From positions 1 through 64,000 of the forward strand of contig JBLHPE010000002.1 in NCBI GenBank assembly GCA_047624005.1: a stretch of 64,000 nt of DNA, given 5' to 3'. This stretch comes from Ascidiaceihabitans sp047624005. Lineage in GTDB: Bacteria; Pseudomonadota; Alphaproteobacteria; Rhodobacterales; Rhodobacteraceae. The first letter of the stretch is position 1. Each line of letters opens with the position of its first letter. A program made the position numbers and the translations under genes. Positions 35,192 to 44,045 of this stretch are shown in pieces. Under the pieces are notes generated by a model, which worked only from the letters and a program-made list of their open reading frames with translations, did no database searches and had not been told where the DNA came from.

Positions 35192-35500
35192 TTATCGTTC
35201 CGTCGGATCCACGTCTTTATGAAGGGTCGCAAACGCAAGCAACTCGGCCCTCGTGTATTTTGTATATCGGCGTTTGGTGCTTGGGAGGTGATCCAGCCTG
35301 CTTACGCCCTCACGTCTGGCCAGCAAGGGGCGGATCGGACGGGGGACAAAGCCGCCACCACAATTGGGGCATACGTTGCTCAGCACGTTGTCCACGCACT
35401 CCACACAGAACGTGCATTCATAGCTGCAGATACGGGCGCGGTTATCTTCGGGTGGTAAGTCGCAATCACACAGCTCGCAATTTGGGCGCAGTTCCAACAT
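35192..35500 (-). CDS. DUF1272 zinc-binding protein
   Basis: 102 aa from the ATG at 35500, after AAGGAAGCTAAAG. The family N-terminus MLELRPNCELCDCDLPP is followed by ICSYECTFCVECV and VCPNCGGGF, giving a cysteine-rich zinc site. The C-terminal 40 residues beyond the DUF extend the usual length. Function unknown. A longer frame would run into the terminator upstream, which supports the shorter start. Confidence 0.85.
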   Translation of the reverse strand: MLELRPNCELCDCDLPPEDNRARICSYECTFCVECVDNVLSNVCPNCGGGFVPRPIRPLLARREGVSRLDHLPSTKRRYTKYTRAELLAFATLHKDVDPTER

Positions 35501-35525
35501 CTTTAGCTTCCTTGTCTTACCACGA

Positions 35526-35554
35526 AAAAAGGCCACCCTAATAGGGTGGCCCTG
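35526..35554 (-). terminator. rho-independent terminator of the Bax-inhibitor-1 gene
   Basis: Read on the minus strand, a 9-bp stem (ggccaccct with agggtggcc, 3-base loop) ends in a six-T run. It lies 24 bases after the stop of the BI-1 gene and 26 bases ahead of the DUF1272 start. Confidence 0.88.
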
Positions 35555-35577
35555 ATCACATCAAATAGTAATGACGT

Positions 35578-36378
35578 TTAGTCTTGTGAGCCCATGAACA
35601 TCAGCAGGAACTGGAACATGTTCAAGAATGAGATGTACAAGGAAAGCGCACCGTCTGAGGCAGCTTTGTCCAACCATTCTTGGTCACCGTGATGGGCGTG
35701 AGCCACATACGTGCGTTTGATTTCCTGCGTGTGATAGGCTGTCAGTGCTGCAAAGATCACAACACCAATGGCTGAGATTGCCATCATCATCACTGAAGAT
35801 TGCAAGAACATGTTGATAACCATCGCAATGATCAGGCCAATAACACCCATCATCAGGAATGTGCCCATGCCGGACAGGTCCTTCTTGGTGGTGTAGCCAT
35901 AAAGGCTAAGACCAGCGAACGCGATTGAAGTCACTAGGAAGGTCTGTGTGATCGAATATGGCGTGTAAACCAAGAAGATCGAGCTCATCGACACGCCCAT
36001 AACGGCGGCGAAGATGAAGAAACCCAATTGGACTGCAGCGGCAGAACCGCGGCTCATCAATGCGCCCCATCCAAAGAAGATAAAGGCGAGCGGTGCAAAC
36101 ATTACGACGTAACGCAGTGGCGTGGTGTAAAGCATTTGGCCAAGACCGGTCAGGTATGACCCTTCGCGCAATGCGTAAACAGCGCCTTCAGCGTTCATAG
36201 CAGCTGCAGACGGGTCGGATGTCACTGCCAAACCGGCAATGGCCCAAGCGGCCAGCGCTGTGATCAACATGCCAATCGACATTTGACCATAAACTTTATT
36301 CATGTGGGCGCGCAGGCCCGCATCGATATTGGCGGCGCTGGATCCGGCCGCACTCCGGATTGTATTCACGTCAGCCAT
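35578..36378 (-). CDS. Bax inhibitor-1/YccA family membrane protein
   Basis: 266 aa with seven hydrophobic segments. Family features include HMNKVYGQMSIGMLITALAAW at the start and the C-terminal YISFLNMFQFLLMFMG. Bacterial members modulate membrane proteases or pass ions such as calcium; the exact role here is unknown. A strong RBS (GGAGGTCATCA) precedes the ATG. Its own terminator makes it a single-gene transcript. Confidence 0.92.
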   Translation of the reverse strand: MADVNTIRSAAGSSAANIDAGLRAHMNKVYGQMSIGMLITALAAWAIAGLAVTSDPSAAAMNAEGAVYALREGSYLTGLGQMLYTTPLRYVVMFAPLAFIFFGWGALMSRGSAAAVQLGFFIFAAVMGVSMSSIFLVYTPYSITQTFLVTSIAFAGLSLYGYTTKKDLSGMGTFLMMGVIGLIIAMVINMFLQSSVMMMAISAIGVVIFAALTAYHTQEIKRTYVAHAHHGDQEWLDKAASDGALSLYISFLNMFQFLLMFMGSQD

Positions 36379-36517
36379 TGATGACCTCCATTAAGAACAA
36401 AATGATACGCAAGGTCCTCCCGCGTTTTCTATGTTCTGAATATTGGGGCATAGGCCGCATGTTTCAAGTCATTTCGATCCAAAACATGCGGCAAATTTAT
36501 CGAAGTTAACGCCAGTG

Positions 36518-36721
36518 TCACTTGCGCCACGTATTTGGTACATCCCAGAACGGACGGTTGGCTTCAGTGTGGGCATCGAAACGGGACAGGCCAATGTCGT
36601 TTAGGGCGGCGTCATCCAATGCAGCAAGGGCGCGGCGGCTGTGCCAAACGTTGTAAAACTGGCGTAAAGACGCGGTTGAACGAGGGGCTGCGTGGCAAGC
36701 GTTGTTTTCAATATAGGCCAT
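36518..36721 (-). CDS. DUF1127 small protein
   Basis: 67 aa from the ATG at 36721, with AAGGAGAAGTATC upstream. The C-terminal half has the DUF1127 pattern: ALAALDDAALNDIGLSRFDA, Arg/Leu-rich and helical. In related alphaproteobacteria such proteins bind RNA or modulate phosphate and stress responses. A longer frame starting at 36772 is less likely. It is divergent from the LysR gene. Confidence 0.85.
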   Translation of the reverse strand: MAYIENNACHAAPRSTASLRQFYNVWHSRRALAALDDAALNDIGLSRFDAHTEANRPFWDVPNTWRK

Positions 36722-36851
36722 GATACTTCTCCTTGAGTAACTGAATGCGATGAATTCGACCGAACGCATCAAACTTGTTGATGTGTATGCCGTATCGCGT
36801 TACATTTGGAAAACGAATGGTTGTGATGCAATACATCAAGGATGGTGATGG

Positions 36852-37727
36852 ATGAGAAATCTTGACGTAACCACGCTACGCTCTTTTGTGGCGGTGGCCG
36901 AATCTGGTGGCGTGACACGGGCTGCTGGGTTTCTGCATTTGACCCAATCTGCTGTTTCGATGCAGCTTAAGCGGCTGGAAGAGCTGTTGGGGCTTGAATT
37001 GTTGGACCGTTCCGGGCGCACCATCGCGCTAACGGCGTCAGGTGAACAACTCTTAGTGTATGCCCGTCGCATGGTTGCACTAAATGACGAGGTGATCACC
37101 CGCCTGACCGATCAAGCTTACGAGGGGCAAATCACGCTGGGCGTACCACATGACATTGTTTACCCAGTGATCCCGCAGGTTCTACGGCAATTCAACGCTG
37201 CGTTTCCCCGGGTCAAAGTTCAATTGATCACATCCTATACCCGCAGTCTGTTTGACGATTTCAGCAAAGGCAGCTGCGATTTGATCCTGACCACCGAAAC
37301 AGAACTTGGGCCAGGGGGGGAAACCCTGTGTACAAAACCACTGTGTTGGATTGGGGCACCGAGCGGATCGGCGTGGCGTCAACGACCATTGCGTCTGGCA
37401 TTTGGGCGCAAATGTACATTCCGTCCACGTGTGATTGAAAAGTTGGACATGGCTGAAATTGAATGGGACGTGGTTGTGGAAACCGACAGCGATCGGACGA
37501 TCGAGGCGACGGTAAGTGCCGATTTGGCTGTCCACACAATGATTGAGGGCACAGAGCCGCCGCATCTTGAGCGGATTGACCACAATAACAGCTTGCCCGA
37601 ACTGCCAGCGCAAAGGGTGAATTTATACGGGGCGGGTGGGGCCAAAAATGTCGTGCACGACTCGCTTGCTGACTTGTTGCGGCGCGCTTTTGGCGGCGCA
37701 GAGCAGGCGAAACTTCGCGCAGTTTGA
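36852..37727 (+). CDS. LysR-type transcriptional regulator
   Basis: 291 aa. N-terminal winged HTH (TLRSFVAVAESGGVTRAAGFLH, then QSAVSMQLKRLEELLG) and a C-terminal effector domain of two alpha/beta lobes (IPQVLRQFNAAFPRVKVQL). The effector is unknown. It may regulate the divergent DUF1127 gene, since they share a promoter region of about 130 bases. Downstream is a 420-base region without a gene. Confidence 0.92.
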   Translation: MRNLDVTTLRSFVAVAESGGVTRAAGFLHLTQSAVSMQLKRLEELLGLELLDRSGRTIALTASGEQLLVYARRMVALNDEVITRLTDQAYEGQITLGVPHDIVYPVIPQVLRQFNAAFPRVKVQLITSYTRSLFDDFSKGSCDLILTTETELGPGGETLCTKPLCWIGAPSGSAWRQRPLRLAFGRKCTFRPRVIEKLDMAEIEWDVVVETDSDRTIEATVSADLAVHTMIEGTEPPHLERIDHNNSLPELPAQRVNLYGAGGAKNVVHDSLADLLRRAFGGAEQAKLRAV

Positions 37728-38149
37728 TGTATATCAGGCGGTAAGAGGGCAAACACATACCCTGCATTGCTGGGTAAATATTGAAACTGTATCAATATAA
37801 AGGCGAAGAACGCGCGAGAATGGAAATCGCATTGATGAAAATAAATTCATATAATCAACTATTGCTATGTGAATAAGTTATTTATTTTGGCTGGCTTAGG
37901 GCAAGTTTAGGAAATCACTTGAACCTTATGCCTACCGAAAAGATCATCCAAACAACCCCTTAAGCGTATTAGCCCGTAGTTTACTCGCCTTATTGGGGCG
38001 TTCTTATTGTTGATTATTGAGCCAAATTGACGCATATTTCCAAAGAATATACGAGCTCAATGAACACTTTTTGTTGGTGGAAAAGTCTCACTTTCGATTT
38101 TTCCAAACACGGGATGGAATGATCCGAGCTAATAAAAGTAGGAAATAGT
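37728..38149. other. gene-free AT-rich region upstream of the XRE regulator
   Basis: About 420 bases between the LysR gene and the XRE gene with no supported reading frame. It is AT-richer than its surroundings. It contains the inverted repeat at 38078-38105 close to the XRE start, and probably the XRE promoter. Confidence 0.6.
38078..38105. promoter_or_regulatory. inverted repeat upstream of the XRE gene
   Basis: Arms tggaaaagtc and gatttttcca (10 bases, one G-T mismatch) flank an 8-base spacer, 45 bases before the XRE start codon. It could be an autoregulatory operator or a hairpin; no T-run favours the operator reading. Confidence 0.4.
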
Positions 38150-38524
38150 ATGCCACATAAGGTAGACATTCATGTCGGTCAGAGATTGCGCCAAAGACGC
38201 TGGCTAGTTGGAATGACGCAGCAAGGGCTTGCTGAACTGGTTGGGATCAAATTCCAACAAATTCAAAAGTATGAGACGGGTGCGAACCGTGTAAGCGCGT
38301 CACGACTTTGGGATATATCTGAAGCGTTGGGTGTACCGGCGGCACATTTCTTTGAGGGTATGGAAAACGCTGAGGCTCGCGTCTCAGGGGATGTGGCAAA
38401 GGTACCCGCAGACCTTTTGAAAGACAAAGAGGCGATGGATCTTGTGCGATCTTATTATTCGATCCCGGAAAATCAACGCCGCCGCTTGTTTGAATTGGCC
38501 CGTGTTCTTAGCGACGTTGCTTAG
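38150..38524 (+). CDS. XRE-family transcriptional regulator
   Basis: 124 aa. N-terminal lambda-repressor-like HTH at about 8-65 (VGQRLRQRRWLVGMTQQGLAE, then IKFQQIQKYETGANRVSASRLW) and a short helical C-terminus that may dimerise. This form is common as a single gene in Rhodobacteraceae. Targets unknown. AGGAAATAGT precedes the ATG. A terminator follows about 80 bases after the stop. Confidence 0.9.
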   Translation: MPHKVDIHVGQRLRQRRWLVGMTQQGLAELVGIKFQQIQKYETGANRVSASRLWDISEALGVPAAHFFEGMENAEARVSGDVAKVPADLLKDKEAMDLVRSYYSIPENQRRRLFELARVLSDVA

Positions 38525-38604
38525 TTTGAACCTTGATTGAGGTTTGAAACTGGTTTTGCTGTGGTCTTAGAAACAGCATCTGCTGCCAAGAATGATTGCA
38601 ATTC

Positions 38605-38630
38605 GGGGTGCGAAATGGCACCCCTTTTTT
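38605..38630 (+). terminator. rho-independent terminator abutting the hisN start
   Basis: Stem ggggtgc with gcacccc, loop of about 6 bases, then six T. The T-run ends directly at the ATG of the next gene (38631). Confidence 0.85.
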
Positions 38631-39434
38631 ATGACATATACACCTTACGATCATGATGCGCTTGTCGCTGTTGCGCATGTCTTAGCGGATGCGGCGCGTA
38701 CCGCCATCCTACCGCATTTCCGCGCTATTGACTTAACGGCTGAAAACAAACTGAAAACAGGGTTCGATCCTGTGACCATCGCAGATAAAGCGGCCGAACA
38801 AGCCATGCGCGACGTGTTGTCAGAAATGCGGCCCGATGATGCGATCTTGGGCGAAGAATTTGGCACCAAGTCTGGGACAAGTGGCCTGACGTGGGTTTTG
38901 GATCCGATTGACGGCACGCGTGGATTTGTATCTGGCACTCCGACGTGGGGTGTCTTGATTGCGGTGGGTGATGAACATGGCCCACAAATAGGCCTGATCG
39001 ATCAACCATATATTTGCGAACGATTTCTTGGCACGCCCAAAGGGGCCGATTTCAAAGGACCACATGGCGCTGGTCCTATCAAAACAAGGTCATCGCGTCC
39101 TTTAGCCGAAGCGACAGTTTTCACAACTTTTCCAGAAGTGGGAACGGCCCAAGATCGGGCTGGTTTTGAGGCGGTGTCCAAGCAGGCGTTGCTGACCCGC
39201 TACGGTATGGATTGTTACGCCTATGCGTTGTTGGCTGCAGGGCAAATCGATCTGGTGATTGAGGCAGGATTGAACGCATATGATATCCAAGGTCCAATTG
39301 GATTGATCCACGGGGCAGGCGGCATTGTGACCGACTGGACTGGCGGACCGGCCCATAATGGTGGGCGCGCCATTGCTGCGGCCAACGCAGAAATCCACGC
39401 CGAAGCGCTGGCTATCTTAAGGATGTTCCCATGA
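38631..39434 (+). CDS. hisN: histidinol-phosphatase, inositol monophosphatase family
   Basis: 267 aa from the ATG at 38631 (MTYTPYDHDALVAVAH). Metal-site motifs of the IMPase fold are present: GEEFG, then DPIDGTRGF, and NAYDIQGPIGLI with the third Asp ligand. The HisN-type assignment rests on overall similarity; a general inositol-phosphate phosphatase is the alternative. No Shine-Dalgarno is possible at this start because the terminator T-run abuts it. An in-frame ATG at 38592 would translate through the hairpin. The 3' end overlaps the next gene by 4 bases. Confidence 0.8.
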   Translation: MTYTPYDHDALVAVAHVLADAARTAILPHFRAIDLTAENKLKTGFDPVTIADKAAEQAMRDVLSEMRPDDAILGEEFGTKSGTSGLTWVLDPIDGTRGFVSGTPTWGVLIAVGDEHGPQIGLIDQPYICERFLGTPKGADFKGPHGAGPIKTRSSRPLAEATVFTTFPEVGTAQDRAGFEAVSKQALLTRYGMDCYAYALLAAGQIDLVIEAGLNAYDIQGPIGLIHGAGGIVTDWTGGPAHNGGRAIAAANAEIHAEALAILRMFP

Positions 39435-40771
39435 CCGAAGTTTTGATCAAAAATGCAGATACAATCCTAACGATGGATGACACGCGTCGCGAGTTAAGCG
39501 GTGCAGATATATTGATCCGTGATGGACAAATCATTGACGTTGGACATGGGTTGACCACCACGGGCGAGGTGATCAATGCGAAAGGCTGTGTCGTAACACC
39601 CGGTTTGGTCAACACGCACCACCACTTGTATCAATCCCTCACGCGGGCAGTTCCGGGCGGGCAAGACGCCTTGCTATTCGGCTGGCTGCAAACACTTTAT
39701 CCTATTTGGTCACGCTTCACGCCGGACCACATGTTCACTTCTGCCCAAGTTGGGCTGGCCGAATTGGCGTTGTCTGGGTGTACACTTAGCTCGGACCATC
39801 TGTACCTTTACCCTAATGGTTCACGACTTGAGGACACAATCCACGCTGCCGCTGAATTGGGCATCCGGTTCCAACCAACGCGCGGCGCGATGAGCATCGG
39901 CGAGAGCGATGGCGGCCTGCCACCAGACAGTCTTGTCGAGGACGAAGCCGCGATCTTGAACGACTGTATTCGGGTTATCGACGGGTTCCACGATGCCTCC
40001 GCAGCCTCAATGTGCCGCGTTGGCGTGGCCCCCTGTTCACCGTTTTCAGTCAGCACAGAATTGATGCGCGACGCTGCGATTTTGGCACGGGACAAGGGTG
40101 TGATGATGCACACCCATTTGGCTGAGAACGAAGAGGACATCGCTTACAGCCTTGAGAAATTTGGCAAACGACCCGGGCAATATGCTGAAGATTTGGGTTG
40201 GACGGGTCCTGACGTGTGGCACGCTCATTGCGTCAAATTAGACGCTGAAGAGATTGCGTTGTTTGCGCGCACCAAAACGGGTGTCGCCCATTGCCCTTGT
40301 TCAAATTGCCGGCTGGGCAGTGGAATTGCGCCAGTACGGCGCATGTATGACGCAGGCGTTCCTGTCGGGCTTGGCGTGGACGGATCAGCCAGCAATGATG
40401 TTGGGAACCTAATAGCCGAGGCACGCCAAGCGATGCTGTTGCAACGGGTCGCAAATGGCGCTGATGCAATGAGTGCACGCATGGCTTTGGAAATCGCAAC
40501 ACGGGGCGGCGCTGATGTGCTGGGCCGACCTGAATGTGGACGTTTACAAGCAGGCTGTCGTGGGGACGTCGCGATTTGGGACACAACTGGCATCGAAAGC
40601 GCAGGATCATGGGACCCTGCCGCCTTGTTGTTGGCCGGCCCAACTAAGGTGCGGCATTTGGTGGTTGAGGGACGTCAAATCGTGCGCGATGGCCAAATGA
40701 CGACCATCGATTTGGGATCGGTGATCGCCAAACAAAACCAACTGGCACGCGCTTTGAGGGACAATCTATGA
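39431..40771 (+). CDS. 8-oxoguanine deaminase (amidohydrolase family)
   Basis: 446 aa. TIM-barrel amidohydrolase: metal-binding VNTHHHLYQSLTRA, MHTHLAE, HAHCVKLD and GVDGSASND. The stretch TGVAHCPCSNCRLGSGIAPVRRM matches characterised 8-oxoguanine deaminases such as Pa0142. It converts 8-oxoguanine to urate, clearing oxidised guanine bases. The related AtzB/TrzN-like enzymes are a less likely alternative. Its ATG overlaps the hisN stop, and its stop overlaps the CAP gene start, both by 4 bases. Confidence 0.85.
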   Translation: MTEVLIKNADTILTMDDTRRELSGADILIRDGQIIDVGHGLTTTGEVINAKGCVVTPGLVNTHHHLYQSLTRAVPGGQDALLFGWLQTLYPIWSRFTPDHMFTSAQVGLAELALSGCTLSSDHLYLYPNGSRLEDTIHAAAELGIRFQPTRGAMSIGESDGGLPPDSLVEDEAAILNDCIRVIDGFHDASAASMCRVGVAPCSPFSVSTELMRDAAILARDKGVMMHTHLAENEEDIAYSLEKFGKRPGQYAEDLGWTGPDVWHAHCVKLDAEEIALFARTKTGVAHCPCSNCRLGSGIAPVRRMYDAGVPVGLGVDGSASNDVGNLIAEARQAMLLQRVANGADAMSARMALEIATRGGADVLGRPECGRLQAGCRGDVAIWDTTGIESAGSWDPAALLLAGPTKVRHLVVEGRQIVRDGQMTTIDLGSVIAKQNQLARALRDNL

Positions 40772-41193
40772 AACATATTCTTGTGGTTCTAACGCTCGCT
40801 TGTTCATTGGGTGCCCCTGTTTTCGCTGACCCTGCGGCGACGCAGATGATCAACGATCTTCGCAAAGACAAGCGCCGCAAAGCGCTTAACTATTCTGTGT
40901 CGCTTGAGAAGGCCGCAGCCGCACACGCCAATGAGATGGCGGCTAAAGGCTACTTTGGCCATACGGGTGCAAATGGGTCTTCGGTCGGGGATCGCACAAC
41001 TGCACAGGGCTATAAATGGTGTTTTGTCGCTGAAAATATCGCACAAGGGCAACGCAGCCTTGACGCGGCAATGCAGGCTTGGACCACCTCAAAGGGGCAT
41101 TACAAGAATATGATCCACAAGAAGGCGGGCGAATTTGGCCTTGCACGTGGGGATGGCAACACATGGGTGATGGTCCTCGCCAAACCTTGTTGA
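40768..41193 (+). CDS. secreted CAP-domain protein
   Basis: 141 aa with a signal peptide ending near PVFAD (about residue 22). CAP/SCP fold: LEKAAAAHANEMAAKGYFGHTG, SVGDRTTAQGY, ENIAQG and the C-terminal GHYKNMI and WVMVLAKPC. Secreted or periplasmic; bacterial CAP proteins have no single known role. It follows the deaminase with a 4-base overlap, probably by chance of gene packing. It is convergent with guaD. Confidence 0.85.
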   Translation: MKHILVVLTLACSLGAPVFADPAATQMINDLRKDKRRKALNYSVSLEKAAAAHANEMAAKGYFGHTGANGSSVGDRTTAQGYKWCFVAENIAQGQRSLDAAMQAWTTSKGHYKNMIHKKAGEFGLARGDGNTWVMVLAKPC

Positions 41194-41243
41194 CCTTCAC
41201 AATTCCTTTTGACCAAAAATACTCTGGAGTTTGAGGCAAAGCC

Positions 41244-42545
41244 TCAAGCAAGTGATGCGCGGCGCACACCGTTCACCCAAACATCAGCAACTGCGCGATC
41301 ATCACCCATCATGATTGTTGGGAATACAGCTTCCCAAATATCATTTGCGCGGAGGCTGCGCTGTGCGATTGCGGGGGTTGAGGCAAGGTCAAGCACACAG
41401 ATATCCGCGTCATTTCCAACCTTCAGTGATCCAATATGATCCTGCAAATGCAGGCTTCGCGCAGATCCGGCGGTGGCCAGCCACAACAATTGACTGGCAT
41501 GCACCGCCACGCCGCGCAGTTGCGCAACCTCGTAGGCTGCTGCCATTGTTCTTAGCATTGAAAAAGACGACCCGCCCCCAGTGTCTGTGGCCAATCCTAC
41601 GGGAATTGAATGTGCCTTCATCGCAGCCAGATCAAACAAACCTGACCCAATAAATGTATTAGAGGTTGGGCAATGCACAACCGCACTGCCGATTTCAGAT
41701 AGGCGATCCATCTCGCGAGGTTCCATATGAATCGAGTGGCCGTAGATGCCGCGGGCACCTAGCAATCCATGCGCCTCGTAAGTGTCGAGATAATCACGCG
41801 CGTCTGGATACAGCCCTTTGACCCATTCGATTTCATCCACCTGTTCGCTCAGATGGGTTTGCATCAAAACTTCTGGGTGTTCGGCCCAAAGTGCGCCCAA
41901 AGCACTGAGCTGTTCAACTGTCGACGTTGGTGAGAATCTTGGTGTGATCGCGTAATGTGCGCGACCTTGCCCGTGCCATCTGCCAATCAGTGCTTTGCTA
42001 TCATCATAAGCGGATTGGGCCGTATCGCGCAGCCCGTCTGGCGCATTGCGGTCCATACATGTCTTGCCAGCAACCACACGTTGGCCGCGCGCGGCCGCCG
42101 CTTCAAATATCGCATCAACGCTTGTGGGATGAATGGTAGCATACGAACAAACTGTTGTGGTGCCGTTTGCCAGCGTCAAATCCAGATAGCGCCCCGCAAC
42201 GTCAACGGCGTAGTCCGGATCGCCAAATCGCATTTCTTCTGGGAACGTATAGGTGTTCAGCCAATCGATCAGACGTTTTCCCCAGCTGGCGATGATCCCA
42301 GTCTGTGGATAATGCACATGTGCGTCGACAAACCCAGGTAGGATCAGTTTGTCACCGTACTCCACCACCTTTGCGTTCGGATGGCCTGCGCGTAACGTCG
42401 CTGCATCGCCGACCATTTCAATCAGACCGCCACGGATCAGCACGCCACCCGTGCTGTTTACCTGCACAGCGTCCTGCCATGCCGTCACAAAGGGATCATC
42501 GGAAAAGGTCAGCACCTGACCGCAAAGCAAAGTTAAATCTGTCAT
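41244..42545 (-). CDS. guaD: guanine deaminase
   Basis: 433 aa. Amidohydrolase with zinc motif PGFVDAHVHYPQTG, the C-terminal VHCPTSNTFIGSGLFD and ATDTGGGSSFSM, all matching guanine deaminase. It converts guanine to xanthine for purine breakdown. It faces the 8-oxoguanine deaminase across the CAP gene but on the opposite strand, so both guanine and oxidised guanine can be deaminated from this locus. Confidence 0.92.
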   Translation of the reverse strand: MTDLTLLCGQVLTFSDDPFVTAWQDAVQVNSTGGVLIRGGLIEMVGDAATLRAGHPNAKVVEYGDKLILPGFVDAHVHYPQTGIIASWGKRLIDWLNTYTFPEEMRFGDPDYAVDVAGRYLDLTLANGTTTVCSYATIHPTSVDAIFEAAAARGQRVVAGKTCMDRNAPDGLRDTAQSAYDDSKALIGRWHGQGRAHYAITPRFSPTSTVEQLSALGALWAEHPEVLMQTHLSEQVDEIEWVKGLYPDARDYLDTYEAHGLLGARGIYGHSIHMEPREMDRLSEIGSAVVHCPTSNTFIGSGLFDLAAMKAHSIPVGLATDTGGGSSFSMLRTMAAAYEVAQLRGVAVHASQLLWLATAGSARSLHLQDHIGSLKVGNDADICVLDLASTPAIAQRSLRANDIWEAVFPTIMMGDDRAVADVWVNGVRRASLA

Positions 42546-42641
42546 GTCCTATGCTTAATCCGACCCGAGCACGGGGTAAATGACATTTCACCCACCGATC
42601 CCATTGTCAGTGCTTTGACCCCCGCCTATGGTCTGTCCAAC

Positions 42642-44045
42642 ATGACAGACAACATAAAAATATCCGCCGAAGGGCCCAATGGCGCACGCGATGAAGAGGC
42701 TTATCTTTTAAGCCGCAAAAACATCAGTGCGATCCTGTATGCCGTTGATATTGAAGATAAAGACAAACTGAGTGAGCTGATGGACCCGCTGCACGCGGCT
42801 GACATCGCTGACCTTTTGGAACAAATTAACGCCTTTGATCGGTCCCGCCTGATCCGTCTCTATGATCGTGAATTTGACGGGGACATCCTGTCGGAGCTGG
42901 ATGAAAGCATCCGCGAAGAGGTGATTGCGGTCCTGACCCCGCAAGTGCTGGCCGAAGCTGTACGTGATCTAGACAGCGATGACGTTGTCGATCTGGTCGA
43001 GGATTTGGGTGAGGGGCAGCAAGAGGCCATTCTTGAGGTTCTTGAGGACATCGACCGTGCCGCTGTTGAGCAAGCGCTTAGCTATCCTGAGTTCTCAGCT
43101 GGTCGTTTGATGCAGCGCGAGGTTGTGATGGCCCCCGAACATTGGTCCGTGGGTCAAGCGATTGATTATCTGCGCAATGCTGACCCCGATGTGTTGCCGG
43201 ACCACTTTTACCACATCGTGCTTGTCGATCCGCGTTTGCATCCCATTGGGAATGTAGCACTTGGTAAAATCATGCGCTCAAAACGTGAGGTGATGCTGAC
43301 CTCGATTGTCGAGGAAGTGTTCCAAATCATCCCTGCCGATCAGGACGAGGGTGATGTGGCCTATGCGTTCAACCAATACCATCTGATTTCTACCCCTGTT
43401 GTGGACGGCGAAGGGCGATTGATCGGCTTGATTACCATCGACGACGCGATGGCCGTGCTGGATGAAGAGCATGAAGAAGACATTATGCGTCTTGCCGGCG
43501 TTGGCGAGGGGTCACTCTCGGACCGCGTGATCGAGACTACAAAACAGCGGATGCCGTGGTTGGCGGTCAATCTGGTGACGTCCATCGCAGCTTCAATGGT
43601 CATCGCGCAATTTGAAATGGCGATCGCGCAGATCGTGGCCTTGGCCGTGTTAATGCCAATTGTGGCCTCAATGGGCGGCAATGCGGGCACCCAATCGCTG
43701 ACGGTTGCAGTGCGGGCCATTGCGACCAAAGACCTTACCGGCGCGAATGTGTGGCGGGTGATCCGGCGCGAAGTGCTGGTGGGGCTGGTGAATGGGATAA
43801 TCTTTGCGATTGTGATGGGGATTGTGGGGCTGATCTGGTTTGGATCGCCCGCGCTTGGCTACGTCATTGCAGCGGCGATGGTGGTAAACATGGTTGTTGC
43901 TGGTTTTGCAGGCACCGTTATTCCGGTGATTTTGGATCGCGTCGGTGTTGATCCTGCGCTGGCATCGGGCGCATTTGTGACAACCGTGACCGATATCGTT
44001 GGCTTCTTTGCGTTTCTTGGACTGGCCGCGATGGTGTTGTTGTGA
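42642..44045 (+). CDS. mgtE: magnesium transporter MgtE
   Basis: 467 aa from the ATG at 42642; an earlier TTG adds 9 residues. N-terminal cytoplasmic superhelix (about 40-150), two CBS domains (about 150-280) and five C-terminal membrane helices with MPIVASMGGNAGTQSLTVAVR, the family pore motif. It takes up Mg2+, gated by cytoplasmic Mg2+ bound to the N and CBS domains. No Mg2+ riboswitch is seen in the short 96-base upstream gap. It overlaps the next gene by 4 bases. Confidence 0.94.
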   Translation: MTDNIKISAEGPNGARDEEAYLLSRKNISAILYAVDIEDKDKLSELMDPLHAADIADLLEQINAFDRSRLIRLYDREFDGDILSELDESIREEVIAVLTPQVLAEAVRDLDSDDVVDLVEDLGEGQQEAILEVLEDIDRAAVEQALSYPEFSAGRLMQREVVMAPEHWSVGQAIDYLRNADPDVLPDHFYHIVLVDPRLHPIGNVALGKIMRSKREVMLTSIVEEVFQIIPADQDEGDVAYAFNQYHLISTPVVDGEGRLIGLITIDDAMAVLDEEHEEDIMRLAGVGEGSLSDRVIETTKQRMPWLAVNLVTSIAASMVIAQFEMAIAQIVALAVLMPIVASMGGNAGTQSLTVAVRAIATKDLTGANVWRVIRREVLVGLVNGIIFAIVMGIVGLIWFGSPALGYVIAAAMVVNMVVAGFAGTVIPVILDRVGVDPALASGAFVTTVTDIVGFFAFLGLAAMVLL

